DNA of 64,000 nt from Adiantum capillus-veneris (Eukaryota > Streptophyta > Polypodiopsida > Polypodiales > Pteridaceae), in NCBI GenBank assembly GCA_014529385.2, contig CM043967.1, positions 135,940,182 to 136,004,181 on the forward strand, read 5' to 3'. The notes under the pieces are model-generated. The model saw only the letters and a list, made by a program, of their open reading frames with translations, was not told where the DNA came from and made no database searches. Position numbers and translations under genes: made by a program. Shown piece by piece: positions 15,410-27,590 of this stretch; position 1 is the first letter of the stretch, and each line of letters starts with the position of its first letter.

Positions 15410-18400
15410 CCATTCACAATTGCAGAGGCTATTTCCTCATTTTGTGCAAATTTTTTGTCAATTCCATTTTTTGCATAACAAGTCCCTTACAATTTGTGCT
15501 ATATAACACGTCTTGTGCTATATAACACGTCTTGTTCCCACTTCATTTCTCCTCTCTTTGAGAAATTTTCACATGAAGTGCACAACATTTTCTAGAACTG
15601 ACACCACAATGTGCTCAAGATGTTTTTTGTTGAGGATACTTTGGATGAGGATAATTACACTATGTGGGCCTATATGATGCAACATGTCCTTGTGTCAAAG
15701 GGATTTTGAAATATTGTGCAGGGCATTGATGTATGTCCTGGTTATGAGGATGTAGGCAATGTTGAGGATTCTACATAGGTTTTGGTGGCAGGATTGATGC
15801 TACCAGAGCTATTTTGCAATGAGGCAAAAATTGCATTGATGTGTAAAGAGATAGAGTCAAAGATTATGCATGAGGAAGATGAAATGGACACTTTCCTTAC
15901 TGGTGTCAAGGATATAAATGATCAACTTATTTCTACAGGTGAAGTCATTTCTGACAGCTCCCTTATGCAGACTATCCTTGATGCTTTGCCAGATTCTTAC
16001 CAGACTTTTACTAGTACTTGGTCTGCTGCAACAGTCACTTTCCAAAAAAAACAGGACTAGACATTGTGCAATTGAATAGGCCTTTATTGCTACTCAAAGA
16101 AAAGGTGGTAACAACAATGTAGCCACTTCTCATGTTTCTTTTATGAGTGGAAAGTCATATGTTCCTAATGATTCTACTGGCAATAATTCATTTGAGAATT
16201 TTGGTGACAAGGGAAAAAAGAAAATGCGTTGCTATTATTGTAAAGCTAATGATCACTTTATCCAGCAATTTCCAAAATTGAAAGCAAAAGGGGCTAAGAA
16301 GGAAGAGGCTGGATCAACCACAAGGTCTTCTGTGAAAGGAGAATGTGATGTTGATGTAGATGCAGAGTGAGCTTTTAGTGCAGCGTGTACTTATGATCAT
16401 GCTGTCCATGGTGTATGCATATCAAGTACAGATTCACATGTGTGGTATTTTGATAGTGGTGCTACAAAGCACATTACCTCACATCATGAGTCTATCCCTC
16501 ATGGAAATTCACTCACTTGTGCCAACAATCCCTTTTATCCGATTCAGAGAGTTGGAAAGATTGTGCTTACTACTGCAAATGACAATTCTTTCACACTTTT
16601 TGATGCATTGTATGTACCTAGCATCAATAATAATCTTTCATTTGTATCTGCACTTGCTAGACTTGGCCTTATAGTCAAATTTGTGGATGAGAGATGTGCA
16701 ATACATGATTTCAATTTTGGTGAGGGAATTGTTGCATTTGGCATTTTATGATGTGGAATGTGTAATCTTACGTTGTATGAAATTTTTTTTGCAAAGGTTG
16801 TTGTGGATTCTAAGGTTTTATATGCAAAACTTTGGCATGCATGTTTTGGGAATCTAAATTTTACCCATTTGTTGCGTTTACAAAAATCTGATATGGTTGC
16901 TTCTTTGCCACCTCTTGAAGCACCTATCAAACATGTTTGTGAACGGCGTATTTTGGATAAGATGTAGGGTTCAAATTTTCTTAAGGATGGATCAATTAGG
17001 GTCACATGAAGGTTGTAGCTTGTGCATAATGATGTTCGTGGGCCCATGCAAACTCCATCCTTGGGCAATTACCTGTTCTTCATGACTTTCATTGATGATT
17101 ACTCTACGCATGCATGGGTATATCCACTTAAAGAGAATTCCACAGTGTTTATATGCTTCAAACAAGTTTTGGCTATGGCTGAAAATGTCTCAAAATGTAC
17201 TATGGGCACCCTCCGTTTAGATCAAGGGGGAGACTATATGTCTCATGAATTTAATGCATTTCTAGCGAGTCATGGGATAAAACACCAATATATATTGTCG
17301 TATATACCTCAACAAAATGGTGTTACTGAGAGAAAAAATAGGTCTTTTACGGAAATGGCATGTTGTATGGTACCATATTCATTAGGTGTCCTACAGAAGC
17401 TTTGCAATCTATGGCTCCATATGAAGCATGGCATGATATAAAGCCTTCTATTGCGCGCATGCATGTCTTTGGTTGTTTGGCATATGCTTTGGTGCCACAA
17501 ACACAACACAAAAAATTGGATGATAAGGTTTTCAAATGTATGTTTGATGGTTATAGTGCTGAAAGCAAAGGTTATAGGTTGTATCAACCGCAAAAAAGTG
17601 TATCTTGGTCTCACAAGATGTTGAGTTTGTGGAAGATTCATTTCAGCCCTTGTTGTCATGTACTAGAGATAGTAAGTGAGCTCACAGGACATGTATGCCA
17701 GTTTGTTGCCTTGTTTTAGCGGTGGAAGTTTGAATGTAAATTCAAATGAGGAAAATGTATAGCCTATGGGGGTTTCTAAAAATGTTACAAAACAGCCTAT
17801 TGCAGATGCATATGTACATGATAGACTTAATTAGGAAAGGGCTGAGAATGAGCAGGCTAGAGGTATAGGCTAGAGGTATGCCAAAATGGCTAATGTATAC
17901 TTTGCATGACAGCAAATTGGATGCACCTTTGTCTAGTCATACTCGTTCAGGTTCTCGCCATGTATTTTAGGCATTATATTGCTATGCTTTGGTTGTGTCT
18001 ATCTTATGTGATGTTGTGGAGCCTCTATATTTTGATGAAGCACACAATTTAGAAAATTAAATGGCTGCAATGCAGTCAGAATATGATGCACTTATAGAAA
18101 ACAACACATGGACTTTATGTGATTTTCCTCTTGGCCAAAAGGCCATTGGTACAAAGTGGGTTTACAAGTTGAAATGCAAGCCGGATGGTGAGATTCATCT
18201 CTATAAGGCTCAACTTGTTGCAAAGGGTTATGCACAACAAAAAGACATAGATTATGAAGAGACTTTTTCTCCCACTTATCGTTTGACTTTTTCTCCCACT
18301 TATCGTTTGACTACTATGCATTAATGGTAAGCTCATTTTGGTTGGGATGTCCATCAGTCAGAAATTGTTACTGCTTTTTGGAATGGTGACATATTTGAGG

Positions 18401-18650
18401 AAGTTTATCTAATGTAGCTTCACAATTTTTTCAAGAAAGGACAAGAGGATAAGGTGTGTAGATGCAAGATAGCTTTGTATGGGTTGAAGTAGTCTCCTCG
18501 TGCTTGGTGTAAGACGATACTTATTTGGTCAAATGAATCTTTTGTAATAGTCTTTTGGTATAAGATGATACTTATTTGGTCAAACGAGTCTTTTGTAATG
18601 GCACATTGTATGTAAAGGGTGAGGGTTCCTGCATTATGCAGTTTTGGCAC
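15410..18650 (+). pseudogene. Copia copy E: gag to reverse transcriptase, heavily decayed
   Basis: This is a plus-strand relic of the same family as copies A and J. It opens in the leader (about 15410-15600, with the TGCTATATAACACGTCTT word duplicated). Gag follows with MWAYMMQHVLVSKG (about 15660) and IVQGIDV, then a zinc knuckle starting RCYYCKANDH with its last Cys changed to Phe (about 16228). The protease has WYFDSGATKHIT (about 16443). The integrase has FIDDYSTHAW (about 17089), a changed DQGGDY in place of DRGGEY, and VTERKNR. The reverse transcriptase start (WVYKLKCKPDGE) reaches ALYGLK followed by a stop, then SPRAW (about 18475). Neither LTR is present and both ends are truncated. 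Four small tandem duplications and many stops are visible. Confidence 0.85.
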
Positions 18651-18879
18651 ATGTTTTCACATGGGGTACAACATGGTCTAGGAACTCAAGGAGTTTGGTT
18701 TAGCCAGTGTGGAGCAAGGTTAATGAGGGTCCCTCTCATGCACGTTTTAGTGTGTTGCAATTACCTCTACACACAAGTACATCTCATGCTTGAAGGATGT
18801 CCTTATTCCAAACATTCTTATTTAAGACATATTCCATATGTGGAAAATATGAGTCTCTGGGACTGACACGAGGGCCTAT
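18651..18879. other. Spacer between copia E and copia C
   Basis: This 230-bp stretch does not match the copia family or any other part of the window. It joins two oppositely oriented truncated copies of one family. Confidence 0.5.
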
Positions 18880-21022
18880 GTGTCATTTCCTATAAGTGCA
18901 TCATATTTTGATTGCATGGTAGCCATCCAATTTTTTGAATTCTATGCTTAATCAAAAGAAATAGGCTTCTTCTCATTATATAAACTAGAAATAGTCAAAG
19001 CATAACAAATTGATGCATAAGATGCATGGCACGGACATGAAAAAATATGACTAGACATAAGTGCATCCAATTTACTTTCACATAAAGTATGCACCAACCA
19101 TTTTGCATAGCTCTAGCCTCCTCATTCTCAGTCCTTTTCCATGTCAAGTACATCATGTACATCTGCATCAATAATAGGCTAGTTCGTAACATTTTTAGAA
19201 ACCCCATAGGCTGTACATGTGCGTCATTGGAATTTACATTCAAGTTTATATTATTAAAAAGAGGCAACAAAAGTGTCATAAATGTCTTGTGACCCTACAT
19301 TATTGTCTCCTGGTACATGATAACGAAGGTTGACCAAAATCTTCCACAAACACAATATCTCGTGTAACCAAGATACATTTTGTTTGTAGATGGTATATCA
19401 TGAACCTTTTCTTTCAATATTGTAACCAACAACAATGCATTCAATAACCTTATCATCCAATTTTCTACACTGCATTTGTGGCACCAAACCCTTGCTCTAT
19501 GTAATCATGTTAATGTACCGCATGAGTTCAGTACGAGGGGCTGAAAAATGCAAAAATTTTAGGTGATTTAACAAACATACATTAAAATAAGGGATTTTAC
19601 ATTCCATTTTGGACAAAATTTCAAAAATAAGAGGCCATTTTATTCATTCAAACATGTTAAGAAAGTGGTTTTTTAACTACCCCAAGAATGCACATTATAT
19701 AGGGGGGTATTGAATCGTGCACCTCCCAAGACCAAAGCATAAGCTAAAAAACCAAAAATGTGTATGTAATTAATAGATGGCTTTTTATCATGCTATGATT
19801 TATAAGGAGTCATACAATGAAAGGCTTTGGTAGGACACCTGTGAAGTACATAAGTAACACACATGATAGCCTCAAGCCAAAATGTATGTCAAGACAAAGC
19901 TTGACTCTTGACAATACATCATGCTGTCTCCATAATTTTTTTTTCTTTTAGCAACACCATTTTGAGGTGTATATGGCACTATACATTGGTGTTTTATCCC
20001 ACGATTAGCTAGAAATGAATTAAACTCATGAGACATATACTCTTTCCTCAATCTTAACGAGGGTTCCCATAGTGCATTTAGAGATATTTTCCAACCAAAT
20101 CAAAAAATTACTTGAAGCACATGAACACTTCAAACTTAGATTTAAGCAGATACACCCATGCATGTCTAGAGTAGTCATCAATGAAAGTCACAAAGTATAG
20201 GTAATTGCCTAACAATGGAGTTTGCATAGGCCCACAAACATCACTCTACACATGTTGCCCTTAATGAACCATCCTTTGGAAACTTCAAAGGCTGGATGTG
20301 ACCCAAAATATAGCCTTCACAAACATGCTTAGCAGGTGCTTCAAGAGGCGAAAAAGGAGCAACTACATCAGATTTTTGCAAACGTAGTAAAGTAGCAAAA
20401 TTCAGATGCCCAAAATATGCATATGCAAAAGTTTTGCATCCGAAATAGCTTTTGAATCCACAACTGTATTTGAATGTTTTTCCCCACATTTTATCATACA
20501 AAGTGAGCTTATATAGGGCACGTCACAAAATGCTAGATGCAACTATTTCATCACCAAAATTGAGATCGAGAAATGTACATCTGTCATCCACAAATTTGAC
20601 AACAAGACCAAGTCCACAAGTGCAGATACAAAAAAAAGGTTCTTTTTAATCCCTGGTACATAAAGTGCACCAAGAAGTGTGATTTTTTTTCATTCTTAGA
20701 AATTAGCACAATATTTTCAATTCCCTTGACTGGATGAGAGGCATTGTTGGCACAAGTGATTGTATTCCATGAGGGACATACTTGAGAGAGATAAACAAGT
20801 CACGATGTGAAGTAATGTGCTTTGTAGCACCACTATCAAAGTACCACACATGTGAATCTGCAACAACTGAGATACATGCATAATGGACATAAGTATTATA
20901 AGTAAACTCTACACTAAGTTACACCCACTCTGCATCTACATCAACATCAACATCACACTCTCCTTTCTCAAAAGATTTTACAATAGATGTACTTGTAGTG
21001 GATCCAGCCTCTTTCTTCTTGG
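18880..21022 (-). pseudogene. Copia copy C, left part: reverse transcriptase start to gag
   Basis: Minus-strand relic of the A family. Reading from high to low coordinates it holds the gag linker after the zinc knuckle, the protease (about 20840), the integrase (about 20100-20500; the core FGHLNFATLLRLQKSDVVAP is readable) and the start of the reverse transcriptase near 18900. A MITE interrupts it at 19491-19730. It is cut at 21022 by the LTR of copy B; the sequence resumes at about 32251. Its 3' half and 3' LTR are absent. Confidence 0.8.
19491..19730 (-). mobile_element. MITE copy 2, 240 bp, in copia C
   Basis: This is a full-length match in reverse orientation to 14336-14581. The target duplication is ACCAAACC (19483-19490) and ACCAAAGC (19731-19738), one mismatch. 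The sister copia copy A has the undisturbed site GGCACCAAAGCATATGCC, so the empty site is visible in the same window. One terminal repeat (CTTGGGAGGTGCAC on the minus strand) is kept; the other has lost about 7 bases. Confidence 0.92.
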
Positions 21023-21266
21023 TGTTGGAATTAGGTTTGTAGGAAAACACACACAAGATAAGATAGTCCTAGAGTGATGGAAATATATACAATGCATGGA
21101 GGAATAAACCTCCTAGTGAGGGAAAAATTGCCTCGACGGTCCTAAATGTGTTCAAACACATCACAACCACACGTATATGCTAACAAATCCCCCCTAAGAG
21201 TGATGTTGTGAACGAGAGCTGGCACATAGTGTATAGGGAAGTGCCATGCCAAGAGGACATGATTGG
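21023..21266 (-). mobile_element. Copia copy B, 3' LTR (21023-21185) and polypurine end
   Basis: On the plus strand the LTR starts TGTTGGAATTAGG and ends ...GCTAACA. It is about 163 bp, shorter than the 227 bp of copy A, so it has an internal deletion. It is followed by the polypurine complement ATCCCCCCT and 3' coding-end DNA that is interrupted at 21266 by copy A. The rest of B lies at 26391-26713 and about 31640-32250. Confidence 0.8.
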
Positions 21267-21493
21267 TGTTGGAATTAGGGTTGCAGAGAAACGCACACAG
21301 CTTGGAGAAGACGAAGGAAGCTCAAGGCACACAATAGAGAGTGTGTTACTTAGTGTGCAATGGAAAGATAGATAGCCCTAGAGTGATGGGCATATATACA
21401 ATGCACGGGGGAAAAAACCTCCTAAAGAGGGAAAAAATGCCCCACCGATCCTAGTGTGTTCACACACATCACTACCACATGTATATGGTAACA
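21267..21493 (-). repeat. 3' LTR of copia A
   Basis: It has the canonical TG...CA ends. It is preceded on the minus strand by a six-G polypurine tract. Confidence 0.93.
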
Positions 21494-22373
21494 AATCCCC
21501 CCTGGAGTGATGCGGTGAACGAGAGCTGGCACATGAGTAAAGGGAAGTGCCATGCCCTGAGGACATGACCAGTCCTTAAAGGGGAGTAAGCCCAAAGCTT
21601 TGCGAAAAGCTTCAAGCTTCTCATGACACAATGCCTTTGTGAAAAGATCTGCAAGGTTGTCTTGTGTTGGCACATAAGCCAAGCCGATCTCTCCTGCTGA
21701 GAGCCTCTCCCTGACATAGTGGTAATGCACCTCAATGTTCTTTGTGCGAGCATGAAAAACTGGGTTCCTTGCACTGCCAATGCACTTTGACTGTTAGTGT
21801 AGATAGTGTTGGCAGTGTCCTGTCCAACACCCAAATCAGCCATAAGGCGTCTGATCCATACACACTCAACCGTAGCTGTGAATATTGCCCTGTACTCAGC
21901 CTCACAGCTCGAAGTGGCCACAATAGGTTGCTTCTTGCTCAACCATGATATACATGAGCTGACAAGCATGAAACAAAAACAACTCGTGGACACTTGCGTG
22001 TCAAAACAACCAGCCCAATATGAGTCCGAAAAAGCATGTAAGTCTGGCGGCAATGATCCCCCCTTGGGATAAAACAAGCCAAGATGTAAAGTGCCACTAA
22101 GGTAGCGGAAAATTCTCTTGACAGCCTGCCAATGCTTAGACCCTGGCTACGCATAAATCTAATGACCTGTGAGACTGCAAACTGAATATCTGGCCTCATG
22201 TTGCATACATAAATGAGGCAGTCAACAGCAGTTTGGTAAAGAGTGACATCAGCAGGATCGCCAGCATCATGTAGACTCAACTTCAAACCTATTTCCATGG
22301 GAGTGGCAATAGGTTTGCAATCCTCAAGTCCAAACTTACATAGCAATGTCTCTATATATCTTTTCTGACACAA
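21472..22373 (-). pseudogene. Copia A RNase H and 3' coding end
   Basis: MCQKRYIETLLCKFGLEDCK and CLIYVCNMRPDIQFAVSQV open the region. SDSYWAGCFDTQVSTSCF, KKQPIVATSSCEAEYRAIF and DLGVGQDTANTIYTNSQSAL are RNase H, and DLFTKALCHEKLEAFRKALG is the normal copia Pol end. Frames switch at about 22080 and 21740. Confidence 0.85.
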
Positions 22374-22400
22374 GGCAATACCACCATCACACTGCTTAAA

Positions 22401-22841
22401 CTATATACCCAAGTAATGATGCAACAGCCCCAAATCTTTCATCTTGAAAGTAGCATTCAAATAAGCCTTAAATTCAGCAATATGTCTCTCATTTGGTCCA
22501 GTGATCAGCAAATCATCGACATAAAGAACCACAATGAGAAGTACATCATCCTCAAGCTTTACATACAATGTGCTTTCTGTTGGACTGTTACGAAAGCCTC
22601 GTTTCACCAAATGAGTGTCAGCTTTCTCATACCAAGCACGAGGAGATTGCTTCAACCCATACAAAGCCTTCTTACATCTGCACACTTTGTCGTATTGTCC
22701 TTTTACGACAAAACCGCGAGGCTGCGTTACATAAACTTCCTCAAATATGTCACCATTCAAGAAAGCAGTAACAATGTCTGATTGATGTACATCCCAACCA
22801 AAATGAGCTGCCAATGCACATAGAAAACGCACAGTAGTCAT
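22401..22841 (-). pseudogene. Copia A reverse transcriptase core
   Basis: The readable order is TAFLNGDIFEEVY (motif A region), CKKALYGLKQSPRAW and LYVDDLLITG, the intact catalytic YVDD box, then KDLGLLHHYLGI. The upstream start (WVYKLKRKPDGEIHCHKA) lies in the frame at 22911-23306 and a stop separates them. Continuity with RNase H is lost at about 22395 (stop after YLGI). Confidence 0.88.
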
Positions 22842-23704
22842 ACGACAAGTGGGAGCAAAAGTCTCTTCATAATCTATGCCTTTTTGCTGTGCATAACCCT
22901 TTGCAACAAGTCAAGCCTTATGGCAATGAATCTCACCATCCGGCTTGCGTTTCAACTTGTAAACCCACTTCGTACCAATGGCCTTTTTGCCAGGAGGCAA
23001 ATCACATAAAGTCCATGTGTCATTCTCTATAAGTGCATCATATTCTGATTGCATGGCAGCCATCCAATTTTCTGAATTTCTGTGCTTCATCAAAAGACAG
23101 AGGCTCTTCAATATCATGTAAGCTAGACACAGCCAAAGCATAACAATCTGATGCATGAGATGCATGGCGAGAGCTTGAACGAGTACGACTAGACAAAGGT
23201 GCATCCAATTTACTGTCACGCAAAGTGTGCACCAGCCATTTTGGCATACCTCTAGCCCGCTCATTTTCAGCCCTTTCCTCATCAAGTACATCATGTACAT
23301 CTGCATCAGTAATAGGCTGATCTAAAACATTTTCAGAAACCCCCATAGGCTGTACATTTGCCTCATTGGAACTTACATTCGTATTTCCACCACTGAAAAG
23401 AGGCAACAAAGTGTCATAAATGTCATGTGAGCTTACATTATTGTCTCTAGTACATGACAGCAAGGGTTGAACAGAATCTTCCACAACACTACATCCCAAG
23501 AAACCAGAATAAGTTTTTTTTCCGGATGAAACAATCTGTAACCTTTGCTTTCAGCACTATAACCAACAAATTACATTTGACATCCTTATCATCCAATTTT
23601 CTGCGCTGTAGTTGTGGCACCAAAGCATATGCCAAACAGCCAAAAACACGCATGTGCTCAATAGAAGGCTTTCTATCATGCCATGCTTCATATGGAGTAA
23701 TAGA

Positions 23705-24976
23705 CTACAAAGCTTTTGTAGGACACCTGTTAAGTACATAAGTGGCACACATGATGGCCTCAAGCCAAAAAGAATGCGGTAAAGCTTGACTTTTGACCAT
23801 ACATCGTGCCATTTCCGTCAGTGACCCGTTTTTCCTCTCAACAACACCATTTTGATGAGGTGTATAAGGCAGTGTACATTGGTGTTTTATCCCATGACTA
23901 GCCAGAAATGCATTAAATTCATGAAAAATATACTCCCCCCCTCGATCGGAACGGAGGGTGCCCATAGTACATTTTGAGACATCTTCAGCCATAGCCAGAA
24001 ATTGTTTGAAGCACATAAAAACTTCGGACTTCGCTTTAAGCGAAAATACCCATGCATGCCTGGAGTAATCATCAATAAAAGTCACGAAGTACAGGTAATT
24101 GCCCAAGGACAGAGTTTGCATGGGCCCACAAACATCACTATGCACAAGCTGCAACCTGCATGTGGCCCGAACTGAACCATCCTTTGGAAACTTAGAACGT
24201 TGTATCTTACCCAAAACACAGCCTTCACAAACATGTTTGACAGGTGCTTCAAGAGGCGGCAAAGAAGCAACCATATTAGATTTCTGCAAACGCAGCAAAC
24301 TGGAAAAATTCAGATGACCAAAACGTGCATGCCAAAGTTTTTCATCTGAAATAGCCCTTGAATCTGCAACAGCATTTGCAAAGTTTTGTCCACAGTTGTC
24401 ATACAAAGTGAGCTTATACAGCCCACGGCACAAAAGGCCAAATGCAACAATTTCATCACCAAAACTGAGATCATGAAATGTACATCTGTCATCCACAAAT
24501 TTGACTACAAGTCCAAGTCTAGCAAGTGCGGATACAGACAAGAGATTCTTCTTGATTCCAGGTACATAAAGTGCATCAACAAGTGTGAAGGAACTGCCAT
24601 TTGCAGCAGTGAGCACAATCTTTCCAACACCTTGAACCGGATAAGAGGCATTGTTGGCACAAGTGACTGAGTTCCCTTGAGGGACAGACTCGAGAGAGGT
24701 AAACAATTCACGATGTGAGGTAATGTGCTTTGTAGCACCACTGTCAAAATACCACACATGTGAATTTGCAGAAACTGACAAGCATGCATCATGGACAACA
24801 GGATTGTAAGTGGACTCTGCACTAAAATCCCATTCTGCATCAACATCAGCATTACAGTCTCCTTTCAGAGAAGACTCAACAATGGCTGCATTTGTAGTGG
24901 AACCAGCATTTGTAGTGGAACCACCCTCTTTCTTCTTAGCCTCTTTGGCCTTCAACTTAGGACACGACTTGATCAA
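23705..24976 (-). pseudogene. Copia A protease and integrase, 423-codon open stretch
   Basis: After a Lys/Ser-rich linker comes the protease active site WYFDSGATKHIT (residues about 77-88). The integrase follows, with the zinc site LWHARFGHLN...CEGCVLGK (about 214-255) and the catalytic triad in HSDVCGP (about 277), SDRGGEY (about 343) and GVVERKN (about 379). These residues cut and join DNA in Ty1/copia integration. The frame ends at NRCPTKAL where a stop interrupts the integrase C-terminus. The catalytic residues look intact, which fits a young copy. Confidence 0.88.
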
Positions 24977-25805
24977 GTGATCATTAGCTTTCCAGAAGAA
25001 TTGCTGCCAGCAAAAGCATTAGGAACAGAATTTTTTCCACTCGCAGCAGAACCATAAGAAGTGGCTGCATTGTTGTTACCACCCTTTCTTTGAGAAGCAA
25101 TAAAAGCATGTTCAACTGCACGTTGCCTAGTCCTGTTTTTTCTAGAAAGTGACTCCTGCAACAGCAATGTGCATAATGCATCAAACTTGACAACTTTAGG
25201 ATTTCCTTGGGTCATCAGTCTCCAAGTACTAGCAAAAGTCTGGTAGGAATCTGGTAAGGCATCAAGAACAGTTTGCACAAGGGAACTGTCTGAAATGACT
25301 CCACCTGCAGAAATAAGTTGCTCATTGATATCCTTGACACTAGCAAGTAAAGTGTCCATATCATCTTCCTCATGCATAATCTTTGACTCCAGCTCTTTAC
25401 GCAGCAAAGCAATTTTAGCCTCATTACGGCTTGCATAAAGACCTGCTAGAATATCCCAATCCTATTTTGCAGATTTTGTTGAACAGATGTGAGGAACAAT
25501 GGTGCGCTTCACAGACAAGGCAATCAATCCATGAGCCTGCGCATCCTTTACATCCCAACGAGCTTGTTCTGCCGTAGGCAAAACAACTCTAACAGCAGCA
25601 ATCCTTGCAGCAAGACCTGCAACATCCTCAACATCGCCTACATCCTCAGAACCAGGACGTACATCAATGCCCTGCACTATGTCCAGATGCCCTTTGACAC
25701 AAGAACATGTTGCATCATATAAGCCCACATAGGGTAGTTGTCCCCATCCAACCTGTCCTCAGCAGCAAACATCTTGAACACATCTGTGTTGTTGTTGTCA
25801 ACCAT
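24977..25805 (-). pseudogene. Copia A gag
   Basis: It starts at an ATG at 25805 with MVDNNNTDVFKMFAAEDRLD, then MWAYMMQHVLVSKG, the copia capsid start. A frameshift follows near 25680 and a stop near 25460. The frame ending at 24973 carries MHEEDDMDTLLASVKDIN and LPDSYQTFASTW. By comparison with copies E, J and C, about 50 bp covering the nucleocapsid CCHC knuckle are missing near 24990, and the reading frame shifts there. Gag would normally bind and package the element RNA. Confidence 0.85.
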
Positions 25806-26163
25806 GGTAAATGTTGCACCTGATGTGAAAAATTCCTGAAAATAGGAGAAACGGATCGGGCACAACACGTGCTATATAGCAAAAACCATAGAAGACTATA
25901 AGGCATCTGTTATGCAGAAAACGAAACTGACAGAAATTCTACACAAAATGACGAAATAGCCTGTGCACTACTGCCTGTAGGGAAACGGAGGCCGAAATGA
26001 GCCCAAATCAAAAAACTGAGTAGACCAAGCTCTACGAGCTCCGAAATATTTGTCGACCTGCGAATGCTCGCCAAAGCTCACTGAAATCGGAGAAAGTGAG
26101 CAGGCGTGTACTCGAGCAGCTGGCGACTAAGCCCGGGAGGACGCAACCTGCTCTGATACCAAT

Positions 26164-26390
26164 TGTTGGAATTAGGGTTGCAGAGAAACGCACATAGCTT
26201 GGAGAAGACGAAGGAAGCTCAAGGCACACAATAGAGAGTGTGTTACTTAGTGTGCAATGGAAAGATAGATAGCCCTAGAGTGATGGGCGTATATACAATG
26301 CACGGGGGAAAAAACCTCCTAAAGAGGGAAAAAATGCCCCGCCGGTCCTAGTGTGTTCACACACATCACTACCACATGTATATGGTAACG
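26164..26390 (-). repeat. 5' LTR of copia A
   Basis: On the minus strand it would start with the transposon end but begins CGTTACC in place of TGTTACC; its partner at 21267-21493 keeps TGTTACC. It ends ...CCTAATTCCAACA, followed by the primer site at 26151-26163. Confidence 0.92.
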
Positions 26391-26713
26391 ATTGGTCCAC
26401 AAAGGGGAGTAATCCCAAAGAGTTGCGGAAAGCTTCAAACTTGTCACAAGACAATGCCTTTGTCAAAATATTTGAAAGGTTGTCCTATGTTGGGCATGAG
26501 CCAAGATGATCTCTCCTACTGAGAGCCTCTCCCGGAAATATTGGTCATGCATCTCAATGTTCTTTGTGCGAGCATGAAAAATTGGGTTCCTCGCACCTGC
26601 CAATGAGCTTTGATTGTCAGTGTAGATAGTGTTGGTAGTGTCTTGTCCAACACCCAAATCAGCCATAAGGCGTCTGAGCCATACAAACTCAACCGTAGCT
26701 ATGAAGACCTCCT
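26391..26713 (-). pseudogene. Copia copy B, RNase H end fragment
   Basis: Directly after the ATTGG duplication of element A the text matches 21555-21865 of A (RNase H DLGVGQDTTNTIYTDNQSSL and the Pol end). It continues the B sequence interrupted at 21266. At about 26711 it stops matching, where the probable LTR of gypsy D begins. Confidence 0.85.
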
Positions 26714-27384
26714 TGTTGTAACATTTAATGGCCTAGTAACTTGTGTGTATTGAAAAATAGCATGAACATAGTGAGCATTTCATTAGAGTAGATTCCTAAT
26801 GAGCATAACAAGAGTGCTTGGGTGGAGAGAGCAACAAAAAGCATAACACCTAGTTAGATAGGCATGAAAAATACTTCAAAAGAGAGAGAAATTAAGCTAT
26901 TGACAACAGTTTAGGACCGGATTTACATGGATCCGGTCCCCCCTCCAAAAGGCTTTGTATTATAGGTTTCCCCCATCAAGAGAGACATTTTACTATACAA
27001 TTCTTTGTGTTCTTTCAATAACTAGCTAGTGCAATGAAGATGGAAGCTTCAAGCACTATGCAAAACACTTATAAAACACAACATCGATTCCCTCATAGTC
27101 TCAGACCCAAGACCTCACACACCTTCGAAGATGGTGAGAGCTAGCAGGGTATGAGAGTAGATAGAGAGGAAGAAGGAGTAGTCTTACGAGAAAGATGTAC
27201 ATCTCCTCATATAATAACTCATACTAGCATAGCATAGCTTAGTAATTAGCATGGTAGAGGAGATGAGCATGCATTGAAGCTTGGCTCCTAGTTGGATTTG
27301 CATCACAAAGCCAAGATTTGTTGGTGTAGGCCTCCCTTCTCACAAGCTTGGAGTAGGTGATAAGCTTTCCATTAAAGCTTGAGA

Positions 27385-27469
<85 letters not shown>
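27385..27469. repeat. (GA)n microsatellite
   Basis: About 42 uninterrupted GA units inside the probable gypsy D LTR. Confidence 0.97.
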
Positions 27470-27471
<2 letters not shown>

Positions 27472-27590
27472 TTCTTGATTCACACATGAGCTTGTGAGAG
27501 TGTGTGTGGAATAATGCCTGAGAAATTCAGTCCCCCTCTCTCTCTCTCTCTTGGTCAACCCCTCATGCTATTTCTTCTTGTTGGCTTCCC

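Larger units (their letters stand above)
21267..26390 (-). mobile_element. Copia element A, complete with two LTRs
   Basis: The LTRs are 21267-21493 (3') and 26164-26390 (5'), 227 bp each, with 5 differences by eye (about 97.8% identity). The target duplication is ATTGG on both sides (21262-21266 and 26391-26395). The primer site next to the 5' LTR reads TTGGTATCAGAGC on the minus strand, complementary to initiator tRNA-Met, and the polypurine tract CCAGGGGGGATT precedes the 3' LTR. Internal order is gag, protease, integrase, reverse transcriptase, RNase H, which defines Ty1/copia. The coding region has a gag deletion and several frame breaks, so it is not autonomous. It is inserted in copy B of its own family. 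Confidence 0.95.
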
